A stretch of DNA of 44,606 nt from Microcella pacifica (GCF_009371975.2 NZ_VIKT02000020.1:1-44606); one strand, 5' to 3'; positions 28,742 through 40,800 are shown, counted from the first letter of the stretch. Notes: generated by a model not told the origin, from the letters alone. Numbers and translations: made by a program.

Positions 28742-31700
28742 TCAGACCCTGAGCCTCAGGCCCTGCGGCGTGGCGACGAATCCGGCGGCGACCAGGGCAT
28801 CGGCGAGCGGTGTGCCGAACACGCTCTGCGAGTTGACCCGCTCCACCCGCACGCTGCGCAGTCGGGCACGCACGACGGCGGCGAGCTCAGCGGCGGCGGC
28901 CTCGAGCACGGCGGCGTCGTGCGTGAATGTCAGGGCGCTCTTGCCGCCGCGCTCCAGGTAGACGGCGAGGTGCCCGTCCACGAGCACGACGATCGCCCCC
29001 GCCTTGCGACCCGCGCGGTGACCCGGCGAGGCTCCCCGTGCGGTGTCGGCCGGGTCGGTCTGGGCGGCCGGCCAGGGCAGTGCCGCGCCGTAGGGGTTGG
29101 CAGGGTCGCTCGCGGCCAGCACGATCGCGCGCAGCGCGGGTGCGGCATCCGGGTCGCGAGAGTGCGCGCGCACCCGGTCCACGGTCGCGGGGGTCGCGAA
29201 CTGCGCGGCCCCGAGGTGCTCGACGAAGTACCCGCGCCGCACCCGGCCGGCCTCCTCCATGCGGCTCAGCACGCGATAGAGCAGTGCGAAGCCTCCCACG
29301 ACCTCCTCCGCCTGAGCCGCGCCGCGCGTGATGACGCCGTGCCGCTCCAGGAGGGTGTCGGCGAGGTGCGCGGCCCGCCGGGTCGCGTCCCCATCGCGAT
29401 CGGGGAGGAGCGACCAGCGCCCCGCCGCGATGGGTGGTCCGGTGCGGGAGACCGAGGCGGGGCGCGCGTAGCCGCGATAGCTGCGCGAGCGCGGGGCGCG
29501 CCGGGGCGCGCTCGCCCGCTGGCGCGTCGCACCGAGCATCGCCCGCACGGGCGCGAGCGTGTCGTTCGTCAGCAGGCCGGCCCACACGAGCTGCCAGAGG
29601 TCGTCGGCCAAGGCGGTATCGTCGACGCGGTCGAGGCTGTCCTGGCTGTTCACGACATCCGAGAGCTGGCGAAAGAAGTAGGCGCCGCCTCCCGAGAGCG
29701 CGGTGAGGATCGCCTGCTGCGAGGGCGTCGGCTCGCTCGGAGCGGGGTCGCGCAGGCTCAGCGGCGCCGTCTCGGGCAGGTGCAGGCTCAGCCACCCGTC
29801 GTTGCCGGCGAGGGAGCCCTCTCCAGCCCACACGAGCTCGCCCGCCGCGGTGAGCTCATCGAGCCAGGCGGGCGAGTAGTCGCGCACGCGGCTCGGCAGC
29901 ACGAGGGTCTCCCACGCACTCGCCGGCAGGGCAGCGCCCTGCAGCTGCTCGACAGCCTGCAGCACGCCGTCGAGCCCGCGCAGGGTGCCGCCCACGTTCT
30001 GCCAGGAGGGGAGGAAGCGCCCCAGTGTGCCCGCACTCACGGGCTCGATTTCCGAGCGCAGGGCCGCGAGGCTCCTCGTGCGCAGGCGGCGCAGCACCTC
30101 GACGTCGACCCACTCGGTGCCGCTCGCCCCCGGGCGGAACTCGCCCTCGAGCACACGCCGCTCGCCGCCGAGCCGGCGCAGGGCATCCGTCACGACCGCG
30201 ATGCCGAGCCCGAAGCGGTGCGCGACGTCCTGCGCGACGAAGGGGCCGTGCGTGCGGGCGTGGCGGGCGACGAGGTCGCCGATCGGGTCGGGCACGCTCT
30301 CGAGGAACGCCGTGGGCACCCCGATCGGCACGGGAGTGCCGAGGGCGTCGCGCAGGCGTGCCGCGTCCTCGACGACCGCGTGGCGTGGCACCCCCGCGAT
30401 CGACACGGCGAGCACGCGATTCGCGCGGCCCAGCTCGGTCAGCCAGCCCGAGACGACCGCCGCGCGGTCGTCGGGCAGGGCCGCGCCCTCGACGCTCGTG
30501 CGCTCGACGAGCTCGTCGAGCGACAGCGGCCCGAGGAGGCGGAGCAGGTCGACCACGCCCTCCGCGTCGCGAGCCCGGCGATCGGGGGCGAGGCGCTGCA
30601 GCTCGGCCTCGGTCCGCTCGAGCACGGTGGGGTCGAGCACCTCCCGCAGCTCCGCACGACCGAGCAGCTCGGCGAGAAGGGTCGAGTCGATGCTGAGCGC
30701 GGCGGCGCGACGCTCGGCGAGCGGGCTGTCGCCCTCGTAGAGGAACGCGGCGACGTAGCCGAAGAGGAGGGAGCGCGCGAAGGGGGAGGGGGTCGGCGTC
30801 TCTACCTCGACGAGGCGCACCGAACGCTGGCGGATGCGATCGGTGAGCTCCGTGAGGCTCGGCAGGTCGTAGACGTCGCCGAGCACCTCTCGCACGGTCT
30901 CGAGAATGATCGGGAAGGCGGGAAATTCGCGGGCGACCTCGAGCAGCTGGCTCGCCCGTTGCCGCTGCTGCCAGAGCGGGCTGCGCTGGCTCGGGTTGCG
31001 GCGCGGCAGCAGCAGGGCCCGCGCGGCGCACTCGCGGAACCGGCTCGCGAACATCGCCGAGCCCCCCACCTCGACCGTCACGAGCTCGTCGAGCTCGTCC
31101 TTCTCGAACAGGAAGAGCTCGGCGCCCGGCGGCTCGCTCTCCGTGTCGGGCAGCCGCACGACGATGCCATCGTCGGCGGCGATCGCGGCGCCGTCAAAGC
31201 CGTGGCGTTCGCGAATGCGCGCTGACACCGCGAGGGCCCAGGGAGCGTGCACCGCGAGCCCGTACGGCGAGTGCAGTACGAGCCGCCAATCGCCGAGCTC
31301 ATCGCGAAACCGCTCGACGACGAGAGTCTCATCGGTCGGCAGGTGACCGGTGGAGGCGGCTTGCTCGGCGAGCAGAGCATCCAGATTGAGGATGGCGCGG
31401 TCGTCGAGCCCCGCAGCCACGAGACGCTCTCGGCGCCCCTGCGCGGTCACGGCGCCGAGCTCGCGCGTCGCCGCGCCGAGCGCGCGACCGAGCTCAGCGG
31501 GGCGCCCCAGCCCGTCGCCGCGCCAGAACGGCACCTTGCCGGGCTGCCCGAACGCGGGCGTGACGACAACGCGGTCGTGGGTGATCTCGTCGATGCGCCA
31601 GCTCGTCGCCCCGAGCGAGATGACGTCGCCGACCCGCGACTCGTAGACCATCTCCTCGTCGAGCTCGCCCACGCGGCGCCCGGCACCCTCGCCGGGCAGG

Positions 31701-33367
31701 AAGACCCCGTAGAGGCCGCGGTCGGGAATGGTGCCGCCGCTCGTGACGGCGAGGCGCTGGGCACCGGGTCGACCGCTGAGCTCGCCGCGCACGCGATCCC
31801 ACACGATGCGCGGCCGCAGCTCGGCGAAGCGGTCGCTCGGGTAGCGGCCGCTCAGCAGATCGAGCACGGCGTCGAAGGCCGAGCGCGGCAGGCCCGCGAA
31901 CGGCGCGCTGCGCCGCACGGTGTCGAACCACTCCTCCACGTCGCACGGCTCGAGCGCCACGTGAGCGACCGTCTGCTGCGCGAGCACGTCGAGCGGGTTC
32001 TGCGGAATGCGCAGCTCTTCGATGAGGCCGCTCACCATGCGCTCGCTCGTGACGGTCGCGTGCAGCACGTCGAGCCGATGTTTGGGCATGAGCACGCCCG
32101 TCGAGACCTCGCCGACCTGGTGGCCCGCGCGGCCGATGCGCTGCAGCCCGCTCGCGACGCTCGGTGGCGCCTCCACCTGGATCACGAGGTCGACCGCGCC
32201 CATGTCGATGCCGAGCTCGAGGCTGCTCGTCGCGACGACGCAGCGCAGGCGGCCCGACTTCAGGTCGTCCTCGATGTCGGCCCGCTGGTCCTTGCTCACC
32301 GAGCCGTGGTGGGCGCGGGCGAGGAGGGGCTCGGCGCCCCCGGTCGCGCCGGCCTGCGCCATGATCGCCGCTGGTGGCGCGGTCGGGGGCGACGGTTCAC
32401 CCGCGAGTTTCTCTGCGTAGATCTCATTGAGCCGGGCCGTCAGCCGCTCGGCGAGGCGCCGAGAGTTCACGAACACGATTGTCGAGCGCCGCGCGAGCAC
32501 GCGCTCGACGATGTCCTCCTCCACGTGCGGCCAGATCGACGGCGGCGGCGCGACGCCCGAGGTCGACCCCTCATCCTCGACGGGCTCGAGCGAGCCGGGA
32601 GCCGTCATGTCGTCGACGGGCACCGAGATCGTCAGATCGAAGGTCTTGGCGGCCGGCGGCTTCACGATCGTGACGGGGGCGGCGCCGCCGAGGAACCGCG
32701 CGACCTCCTCGACCGGCCGCACGGTCGCCGAGAGCCCGATGCGCTGCGCGGGGCGCGCCAGCCGCGCGTCGAGCCGCTCGAGGCTCAGCGCGAGGTGCGC
32801 GCCGCGCTTCGTGCCCGCGACCGCGTGCACCTCGTCGACGATGACCGTCGTGACCCCGTCGAGCGTCTCGCGGGCGCTCGAGGTGAGCATCAGGTACAGG
32901 CTCTCCGGAGTCGTGATGAGGATGTCGGGCGGGTTCTTCTGCAGCGCTCGGCGCTCCTGCGTGGGGGTGTCGCCCGAGCGCACACCGACGGTGATCGGCG
33001 GAACGTCGACTCCGAGCCGTGCCGCCGTGCGCTCGACCCCGATGAGGGGGGCACGCAGGTTGCGCTCGACGTCGACGCCGAGCGCCTTGAGGGGGCTCAC
33101 GTACAGCACGGTCGTGCGAGAGCCGCCCTCGGTCGCCGTCGCCGAGCGCTGCGTCGGGCTCGCGACGAGGCGGTCGATCGACGAGAGGAAGGCCGCGAGG
33201 GTCTTGCCCGAGCCGGTCGGCGCGACGACGAGCGCGTGGCGGCCGGTGCCGATCGCCTCCCACGCGCCCAGTTGCGCCGGGGTCGCTGCGGGAAACGCCC
33301 CCGCGAACCACTCCCGCGTGGCCGGCGCGAAGCGACCGAGCACGTCGTCGGGCGCGAGGTCGGTCAT
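28742..33367 (-). CDS. lhr: Lhr-type large ATP-dependent helicase
   Basis: A 1541-residue superfamily 2 DNA helicase. Motor domains: Walker A APTGSGKT (49-56), YVSPLKAL (Ia), DEVH (178-181), GLSATVRP (III), then RecA2 with VATSSLELGIDMG and QRIGRAGHQVG (VI). The rest is the Lhr winged-helix and beta-barrel core and the long C-terminal extension found in actinobacterial Lhr; a HTH repeat-like region about residues 900-1200. Full length. Unwinds RNA-DNA or damaged duplex by 3'-5' translocation; in mycobacteria the gene responds to DNA damage. Coupled to nei2. The opposite strand shows long shadow frames only. Confidence 0.95.
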   Translation of the reverse strand: MTDLAPDDVLGRFAPATREWFAGAFPAATPAQLGAWEAIGTGRHALVVAPTGSGKTLAAFLSSIDRLVASPTQRSATATEGGSRTTVLYVSPLKALGVDVERNLRAPLIGVERTAARLGVDVPPITVGVRSGDTPTQERRALQKNPPDILITTPESLYLMLTSSARETLDGVTTVIVDEVHAVAGTKRGAHLALSLERLDARLARPAQRIGLSATVRPVEEVARFLGGAAPVTIVKPPAAKTFDLTISVPVDDMTAPGSLEPVEDEGSTSGVAPPPSIWPHVEEDIVERVLARRSTIVFVNSRRLAERLTARLNEIYAEKLAGEPSPPTAPPAAIMAQAGATGGAEPLLARAHHGSVSKDQRADIEDDLKSGRLRCVVATSSLELGIDMGAVDLVIQVEAPPSVASGLQRIGRAGHQVGEVSTGVLMPKHRLDVLHATVTSERMVSGLIEELRIPQNPLDVLAQQTVAHVALEPCDVEEWFDTVRRSAPFAGLPRSAFDAVLDLLSGRYPSDRFAELRPRIVWDRVRGELSGRPGAQRLAVTSGGTIPDRGLYGVFLPGEGAGRRVGELDEEMVYESRVGDVISLGATSWRIDEITHDRVVVTPAFGQPGKVPFWRGDGLGRPAELGRALGAATRELGAVTAQGRRERLVAAGLDDRAILNLDALLAEQAASTGHLPTDETLVVERFRDELGDWRLVLHSPYGLAVHAPWALAVSARIRERHGFDGAAIAADDGIVVRLPDTESEPPGAELFLFEKDELDELVTVEVGGSAMFASRFRECAARALLLPRRNPSQRSPLWQQRQRASQLLEVAREFPAFPIILETVREVLGDVYDLPSLTELTDRIRQRSVRLVEVETPTPSPFARSLLFGYVAAFLYEGDSPLAERRAAALSIDSTLLAELLGRAELREVLDPTVLERTEAELQRLAPDRRARDAEGVVDLLRLLGPLSLDELVERTSVEGAALPDDRAAVVSGWLTELGRANRVLAVSIAGVPRHAVVEDAARLRDALGTPVPIGVPTAFLESVPDPIGDLVARHARTHGPFVAQDVAHRFGLGIAVVTDALRRLGGERRVLEGEFRPGASGTEWVDVEVLRRLRTRSLAALRSEIEPVSAGTLGRFLPSWQNVGGTLRGLDGVLQAVEQLQGAALPASAWETLVLPSRVRDYSPAWLDELTAAGELVWAGEGSLAGNDGWLSLHLPETAPLSLRDPAPSEPTPSQQAILTALSGGGAYFFRQLSDVVNSQDSLDRVDDTALADDLWQLVWAGLLTNDTLAPVRAMLGATRQRASAPRRAPRSRSYRGYARPASVSRTGPPIAAGRWSLLPDRDGDATRRAAHLADTLLERHGVITRGAAQAEEVVGGFALLYRVLSRMEEAGRVRRGYFVEHLGAAQFATPATVDRVRAHSRDPDAAPALRAIVLAASDPANPYGAALPWPAAQTDPADTARGASPGHRAGRKAGAIVVLVDGHLAVYLERGGKSALTFTHDAAVLEAAAAELAAVVRARLRSVRVERVNSQSVFGTPLADALVAAGFVATPQGLRLRV

Positions 33368-33425
33368 CCCGCCATTCTGCCCCGCGGCACCGACCGTGAG
33401 CCTGACAGGATTCGCCGGGGCCCGG

Positions 33426-34061
33426 TCAGGCGTAGCGGGCGCGCAGGAAGGCGAGCACGTCGGCGAGCTCGGGCTCGCTCACGCTGTGGCCGAGCCCCTC
33501 GTAGATGCGGGTCGTGAGGGTCGAGTGATGCGGCAGCCACCGCTGCGTGGCCTCGACGAACGACGACGGGATCACCTCGTCGTGCGTGCCGCGCCCCCAG
33601 AACACCGGGGGAGCGAGCTGCGCGAGCCGGTCGTCGGCGGGGGCATCCCCCGGCACGACGAAACCGGCGAGCGAGACCGCGAACGCGAAGCGCTCCGGTG
33701 CGTGACGCAGCAGCTGGATGCTCATCGCCCCGCCCTGGCTGAAACCGAGCAGGCCGACCGAGGTCGCCGAGATTCCGTCGAGCCACTCCAGCAGGCCCCG
33801 GGCGGCAGCGTCGGCCCCCGCGGCACGCTCCTCGTGCGAGACGTTCTCGAGCGGGTACCAGGAGTAGCCCGGGCCGGCACGCAGGGGTGCGCGCACGGCG
33901 GCGATGACCGGGTCGAGGGGAAGGTGGGGAGCGAGGCCGAACAGGTCTCCCTCGTGCGAGCCGTAGCCGTGCAGCAGCACGAGCAGGGGTCGGTCGGCGC
34001 GCTCGCTCTGCGGCGCCGACCACAGCACGGCGCCCTCATCGATCAGTTGCACGGCGCTCAT
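33426..34061 (-). CDS. Alpha/beta hydrolase (carboxylesterase family)
   Basis: A 211-residue cytosolic serine hydrolase of the phospholipase/carboxylesterase (YpfH) group. Catalytic triad: Ser in LLGFSQGGAMS, Asp in GTHDEVIP and His in GLGHSVSEPE. HGYGSHEGDLFGLAPHL near the N-terminus is the oxyanion loop. Substrate unknown; such enzymes split short acyl esters. GGAG precedes the start. Divergent from the NUDIX gene. Confidence 0.88.
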   Translation of the reverse strand: MSAVQLIDEGAVLWSAPQSERADRPLLVLLHGYGSHEGDLFGLAPHLPLDPVIAAVRAPLRAGPGYSWYPLENVSHEERAAGADAAARGLLEWLDGISATSVGLLGFSQGGAMSIQLLRHAPERFAFAVSLAGFVVPGDAPADDRLAQLAPPVFWGRGTHDEVIPSSFVEATQRWLPHHSTLTTRIYEGLGHSVSEPELADVLAFLRARYA

Positions 34062-34127
34062 GGCTCCATGGTGTCAGGTGCACCGTGTCCGATGTGCGCG
34101 CGACCGCTGCGGGGGAGACAATGGAGC

Positions 34128-34670
34128 ATGGCTACCGTGCGCACCCCTGACCCCAACCCGGGCTGGCTCTCGGATGAGGAGCTCGAGCAGATCAGGAAGC
34201 GGCTGCCGCTCGTCTACATCGAGGCGGTGCCGGTGCGTGTGGACGGCATGGGGACGGTCACCGAGGTGGGGGTGCTGCTGCGCGCGACCGATTCGGGCAG
34301 CATCACGCGCACGCTCGTGAGTGGTCGCGTGCTGTACGGCGAAACGCTGCGCGATGCCCTCTTCCGCCACCTCGAGAAGGACCTCGGGCCGATGGCCTTC
34401 CCCCAGCTTCCCGCGTCGCCCGTGCCGTTCTCCGTTGCCGAGTACTTTCCCTTCCCGAGCCCGACACGGTTCTCCGACGATCGGCAGCACGCCGTCTCGC
34501 TCGCCTACGTCGTCCCGGTCACGGGAACATGCGACCCTCGGCAGGATGCGCTCGAGCTGACCTGGCTGAGCCCGGCCGAGGCGGCGAGCGATCGGGTCTC
34601 CGACGAGATGGAGGGCGGGCGCGGTGCCCTCTTGCGCTCGGCTCTGGCCTCGGTGGGCGTGCTGCCGTAG
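34128..34670 (+). CDS. DUF4916 / NUDIX hydrolase-like protein
   Basis: A 180-residue protein of the DUF4916 family of actinobacteria. The opening GWLSDEELEQIRKRLPLVYIEAVPVRVD, then TLVSGRVLYGETLRDALFRHLEKDLGP and FSDDRQHAVSLAYVVPVTGTCDPRQDALELTWLSPAEA, gives a NUDIX-like fold in which the classical GX5EX7REUXEEXGU box is replaced by a degenerate helix. It may not hydrolyse nucleotides. ATG at 34128 with GGAGC upstream; the very long frame before it is a shadow of lhr. Confidence 0.83.
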   Translation: MATVRTPDPNPGWLSDEELEQIRKRLPLVYIEAVPVRVDGMGTVTEVGVLLRATDSGSITRTLVSGRVLYGETLRDALFRHLEKDLGPMAFPQLPASPVPFSVAEYFPFPSPTRFSDDRQHAVSLAYVVPVTGTCDPRQDALELTWLSPAEAASDRVSDEMEGGRGALLRSALASVGVLP

Positions 34671-34751
34671 CGACGCCAGCACCGCACCGTGCCCCGGACT
34701 GGGGCCAGGAACACCCCCGTTCTAGGGACATGAATCGGGTTCAGCGACCTC

Positions 34752-34757
34752 TAGGGT
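34752..34757 (+). promoter_or_regulatory. Possible -10 of the giant gene
   Basis: TAGGGT, about 57 bp before the ATG; no clear -35. GGGGGCA serves as ribosome binding site. Confidence 0.4.
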
Positions 34758-34813
34758 GAAATGCGGGGGCGGCGTCCGATCGTCGCGCTGGCAGGTCAAC
34801 CCGGGGGCAGCAC

Positions 34814-37800
34814 ATGTTTCGACGATTCTCCACTCGCGTACTTGCGGCGATCGCAGCTGCGGGTCTCCTCGCACTTCTCGCGCCGTTCGTGACGATGCCC
34901 TCGGCGGTCGCCGCCGAGGGCGACCCCGACGAGCCCGTTCTCATCCAGTTCGAGAAGGAAGCGATTCCTGCCGCGCCCACCTCCGTCGGCCCGGGCCAGA
35001 CGGTGACCTACCTGTTCAGCATCAACTGCTCCTCCCTCGAGACCGACTGCCTCGACCTCACGCTCGCCGACTCCGTGCCGGCGCCGCTCGAGCTGCAGTC
35101 GGTCACCATGGCGACGCAGGTGCCGCCCATCGACGTGCAGATCTCGGGCAACGACTTCACGGTCGAGGTCATCGACGATCTGGGCGGCGACTTCACGGGC
35201 ATGCAGGCCGGCACCGGCGTGCAGATCAGCGCGACCGCGACCGTCCCCTCCGACTTGTCCGCCGACTTCGACGGAACCCTGCTGCCCAACACGGCGACCG
35301 TGACGGTCAGCAACCGGGAGGACCTCGCGCTCGACCCTCCGCGCCCGAGCCTCGTCGAGTCGAGCGCCGAGGTGCTGCTCGCGGTGCCGCGCGTGCTCGG
35401 CTCCGACACGACCAAGTCCGTGACCCCCGCCACCACCCCGGCCGTGCTCGGCCGCACCGTCGCCTTCGACCTGGGGGCGACCAACACGAGCAACGGCTCG
35501 GTGGACGAGCTCGTCATCCAGGAGCCTGCTGACACCTCCGCGACGATCCTCGACTACGTCGAGATCACGGGCCTGAGCGGGCTCGATCTCCCCGCGGGTG
35601 CCGATCGTGTGCGCGTGGACTGGTTCGACGGCGCCGACTGGACGACCGGCACTCCGGCGGCTACCGCCGCTCTCCCCGCGGGCGTCGACACGGCTGACAT
35701 CCGCGGGCTGCGCATCGTCTTCTCGTCGAGCACCGGGCGCGTCGACCGGGGCGCGACGGGTGGCATCACGATCGACGGAGAGCTCACGGCGACCGCGGCC
35801 GCTGTCGCCTCGACCCTCACGCTCACGAACACGGCGAGCTCGTGGGTGCGCTTCGACGCGACGACGACGAGCCCCGAGCCGGCCGCCGACACGATCCGCC
35901 TCGACCCCTCGAGCATCGCCCCTCTCGCGACGAAGCAGTTCGAGAACGCCTACGTGATCGGCGGTGCGCTCGAGCGCGTGACGATCGGGGGCCAGAACGG
36001 GGGAGACTTCGCGCTCAAGGAGCTCACGCTCACCGAGCCCGCGCCCGGCTCGACCTCGCTCGCCGATCAGGGCCTGAGCTTCGACAGCTGGGTCGACGCC
36101 GATATCGAGTGGCCCGTGAGCGCTACGAGCGCCGAGGTGAGCTACTGGTACGAGGGCGATGCCGACTTCAGTACGCCCGTCACGACGACCACGGTCGACA
36201 CGCTCCCGGCCCCCGTGGATGCTGCGCTCGTGCAGAGCGTGCGGGTCCGGTTCCTCAGCACGCAGCCGGGAGGCATGACGCCCGGCCAGTACGCCTCGCT
36301 GCCGTTCCGCGTGATCACGGATGCCGTGGTGAGCGACGCGACGACGACCAACCAGGTGCGTGTCGATGTCGTCGCCCTCGACGACCAGTCGGCCTCCGCT
36401 CTGGCCTCGGACGACCTCACTCGTCGCACCTCCCGCGTGAACACCGAGGTCGAGAAGATCATCAGCCCCGACGAGCTCTACAGCCTCGAGGGCGCGACGA
36501 CGCTCATCTCCCTGCCCGGTCGCATCACGCCGCTGCCGGCGACCGCGGTCGACCCGTCGTCGTCGACGGTCGGGTCGGTCTCGCTCGTCATCACCGACCC
36601 GCTCGAGTCGGGCGCCGACGAGTTCTACAACTACTTCACCCTCACCGACATCGTGGCGACTGCCGTTCCCGCCAACACCACCCTCACGGTGGAGTACTTC
36701 GACGGGTCGACGTGGAGCGTGCTGCCCGGCGCCGACGGGCTGCTCGGCCCGTCCTTCCTCACGACGAGCATCGACGCCGGAGTGCGCGAGGTGCTCCAGG
36801 GCATCCGCTTCAGCTACCAGCACGTCAACTACGACACGTCCGGCACGCTGCTCAACCCCGGCTTCAGCGCGCAGCCCAACCTCCGTTTCGCCTTGCGCGG
36901 CGAGCTGCGCGACGGCACGGGTGAGGCCGCGTCGGCCACGCGCACCGAGTCGATCAGCGTCGACAACACCGTGCAGGCCCGGGTCTCGAACCCGGTGGCA
37001 ACGCCTTCCGAGGCTACGGATGACGCCGTGGCGCCCCTCGTGCTGCTGCCGACCGCCGACGGCGGGGGCGGCTCGGGCGGCATCGCGGCCATCGCGAAGG
37101 AGTGGCAGCCTGTGGCCAGCACGGGCTTCGAGGCCGTGAACGCCCGCAGTGCCGATCAGGCGACGGCGCGCATCTCGTGGGGCACAGCTGGCACCTTCTT
37201 CGACTCGGTCGTGCTCTCCGACACGGCCACCGACCCCGCGACGACGCCCGTCGCCGACACCGTGTTCGAGGCCTTCGACCTCGTGCGCATCCCGGCGATC
37301 TCGAGCGGCATGGACCCCCTGCTGACCTTCGACCGCGTCGCCGCGGTCGAGCTCTTCGTGCCCGGATCGGGCTGGGTCGGGGCGACGGGCGACCCGTGCC
37401 CCGCGAGCTGCGACGGAACGTTCCCCGGGTACACGCTCACCGACGCCGAGAGCGCGGCGGCGACCGGGGTGCGCCTCATCGTCGAGGAGAGCCCCTCGCG
37501 CGGCTCGCGCATCGGCACCAACCCCGCGGCGCCGCCCGTCGGCACCGGCGTCGCTCCCTCGATGGACCTCGAGCGCCGCGTCGACCTCGTCTTCGAGGTG
37601 CGCGACGTGCGCCGCTCCGACTCCGATGTCGCCGTGCTCGGCGCCACTCGCGAGGCCCTGTACAACACCGCGGACTTCGGTGTCGTCGACAACACGGCGC
37701 GCTTCGAGGGGCGCGACGAGGCCGAGAGCGTGCTGCTGTCGCTCACGGATGGCGACACGATCCTCATCTTCGATCAGCCGCTCACCGTCGAGATCACGAA

Positions 37801-40800
37801 GAGCTGGGTCGACGGCCCGCTCGGCACTCCTCCCGACGGCACCCCCCAGGCGCTCTACCCGCGCGCCCGCATGACGATCGACGCTCAGAACACGTCCGTG
37901 TCGAAGGTCGACGAGCTCTCCATCCTCGACCCCGTCGCGGGTACCACTCCCTTCGAGTCGGTCAACCTGTACGACATCGTCTCGCTCAGCGTGCCTGCGG
38001 GCGCGACGTCGACGGAGGTCATCCTCGAGCGGGAGGGTGAGGTCGTCGAGTCGTACACCCGCTCGGCCGCCCTCGCGCTCAGCGCGGCCCAGCTGGCCGA
38101 CGTCGTGGGCATCGAGGTCGTGCACACGGGGCGCATCGATGTCGAAGCCTCGACCCGTCTCGTCGTCGATACCCAGCTGCGGCAGGATCTCCGCAGCACC
38201 CCCGGCACGCGAGTCGACAGCACGACGAGCGCGACCGTGGAGAACACCGCCCAGGCTACGATCACCGACCCGGGCGGCCTCACCGACCCTGCCGAGGGAG
38301 AGACCGACAACGTCCTCACCGCGCAGGCGAGCGCGCAGGTCACGGTCGAGGACCTCTCCTACGCGGTCACGGCGACCAAGGGTATTCAGGCCGACACGAC
38401 GGCCACCGCGAGCGTGCCGGCGACGCAGTTCGAGGGCAACTCGCGCACCGCGACGGTGACGCTGACCGGTCAACCCTCGGGCAACGTGCGCTCGACCGAC
38501 ATGGTCATCGAAGACCTGACTCCGTCGTTCTGGAACGCCTACAACTTCAGCGGCTTCTCCTCGCACTCGTTCGCGGCGCCACTCAATCGGGTGAAGGTCG
38601 ACGTCCTCGTCGGCGTCGACTACGTCGTCGATGGCTCCGGTGGCATCACGGCCGAGTGCAGCGGATCCGCCGTGCTCGACGCCTGCTGGGTCGAGGGGTC
38701 GTTCGGCTCGACGCTCGAGCTGCCGTCGCTGCCGTCCGGCGCGGTGACCGCCGACATCCGCGGAATCCGTCTGCACTACACGCGCGCCGACGGCGCGGCG
38801 TGGGAGCGCCCGTACAACCCGCTGCAGACCGTGCGCTTCACGGCAACGCGGCGTGACCTCCTGGTCGCCCCCAGCACCGAGCCGGTGCCGTCGACCCTCT
38901 ACATCTACTCAGAGCCTGCTCCGGGGGAGACCGAGGTCGGCGTCTTCACGAACGACGTCGAGGTGACCTCGTGGGCCGACAACGGCGCGGATGCTCCGCT
39001 CTGGCAGGCGACCGATGACGACACCCGGCAGATCCTGTTCCAGCACCGCCCGGCCGAGGTTCGCGTCATCAAGACGCCCTTCGGCCCGCTCACCCTGGGC
39101 GCTCCGATCCCCTACGAGATCACGGTGCGCAACCTCGGCACGGGCCAGGACAAAGACCTCGCCGAGCTGCAGATCGTCGACCTCATCCCGGTCGACGGCA
39201 CCGGGCCGATGCTCGAGCTCGGCATCGACCCCGAGACGGGCACGCCGTACGAGCCCGAAGACCTCATCGAGCTCTCCGTCGTCAACGCGTCCAGTCAAAC
39301 CGTGACAGCGCCGTCGTTCACCGCCGACCTCGGGGCCAGCGCATCCGGTGGACAGCCGCTCACGATCACGCCCGACCCGGCGTTCATCCTCGAGAAGGGC
39401 TGGACCCTCACCATCTCGGCGCCGCTGCTCTTCCGCCAGTTCCTGCAGGCGGGCTCCGAGACGTCGGACTTCGTCGTCAACAGCGCGATCGTCACGAGCG
39501 ACCAGGAGTTCGATCGCTGCGAGTACTCCACGAACGGCATTCTCGAGCCCGACCCGCAGCTCGAGGTGTCGAGCTGCACGGCCACGACCAAGGTCTGGGC
39601 GCTGCCGAGCGCGCCCATGAACATCGTCAAGGGCGTCAAGGGCGTGGGCGCGGGGCCCCTCGACATCAACGGCGACCCCGTCGTCGACCCGGTCACGAGT
39701 GAGCCCTACGACGACCTGGGCGTCATCCGCACGGTCAACAACGGCGTCGACTGCAGTGCTCCCACTCTTGCCGTGGACGGCGAGGACTACTACCGCTACC
39801 CCTGCGTGCCCATCACGCGCCCCGGCGGCACGGAGGAGTGGGTCGGCAACTTCTTCAACGCGGGCAACGTGCGCGTCTTCGAGGTCGTCGCGATCGACGT
39901 GCTCCCGCGGGAGGACGACCGCGGCGTCATCATCAACGACAGCCGCAACTCGCGGTGGACGCCGACGCTCACGGAGCGACCGCGACTCGTCGGCTGGCCC
40001 GATGAGGCCCTCACGGTCTACTACACCGACCGCCTGGACCTCGCGACGCCGGCGTGCAACGGCGCCGACATCCAGCGCGAGCTCGGCATGTCGCCCAGCT
40101 CGACCCCGCCCATGGTCGAGCAGTACTGGCCGTGCATCGATAGCCCGAGCACGGGAGGCATCCCCGACCGCGACGACCCGGTCGACGGCTGGCAGGTCAT
40201 GCCGGCGGTGCCCGAGGCGGCGCTGCTTGAGAGCGTCATCGCTCTCAAGTTCGTCGTCGACCTGACCGTCGGTGTGGATGAGGCGGACCAGGGCCTCCTG
40301 CCGGGCGAGGACATCTCCGTCGTGTACCGGTCCGAGACCGCGCGCGAGCCGGTGCTGCGCGAGACAGATGCCAATCTCGCCCGCGACTCCATCGCCTACA
40401 ACTCGATCGCCGGTGCGGCTCGCGGCCGCGACGGCGACAACGACCTCCCGTACCGCTTCGTGACCGAGCCGCGCAAGGTCGGCATCGCCCTCGCGACGGG
40501 CGCTCTCGACCTCGCGAAGATCGTCGAGGGCGAGGGCGCCTCGTTCGGCCCCGCCTCGGTGCCGATCGATGTCGCGTGCACGGTCGACGGCGAGCCCATC
40601 TCACTGCTCGACAGTGCCGGTGACGACCGCTCGCCCTTCACGATCACGAGCAACGCGGCGGCCGAGCGCATCCTCGGCATCCCGCTGTATGCCGAGTGCG
40701 GCATCAGCGAGGCGGGCACGACGGGTGCCACCTCGATCACGACGCTGCCGTCGACGGTCACCGTGCGGGCGCTCGACTACAGCCCCTCGACCGTCTTCAA

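Noticed and set aside
28532-31225. Long plus-strand frames opposite lhr
   Set aside because: Low-complexity Arg/Ala/Gly translation antisense to a clear helicase.
34796-38776. 1326-codon open frame on the minus strand
   Set aside because: Antisense to the giant surface protein; the translation is Arg/Gly/Asp/Val-rich without domains and is explained by GC-rich third positions.
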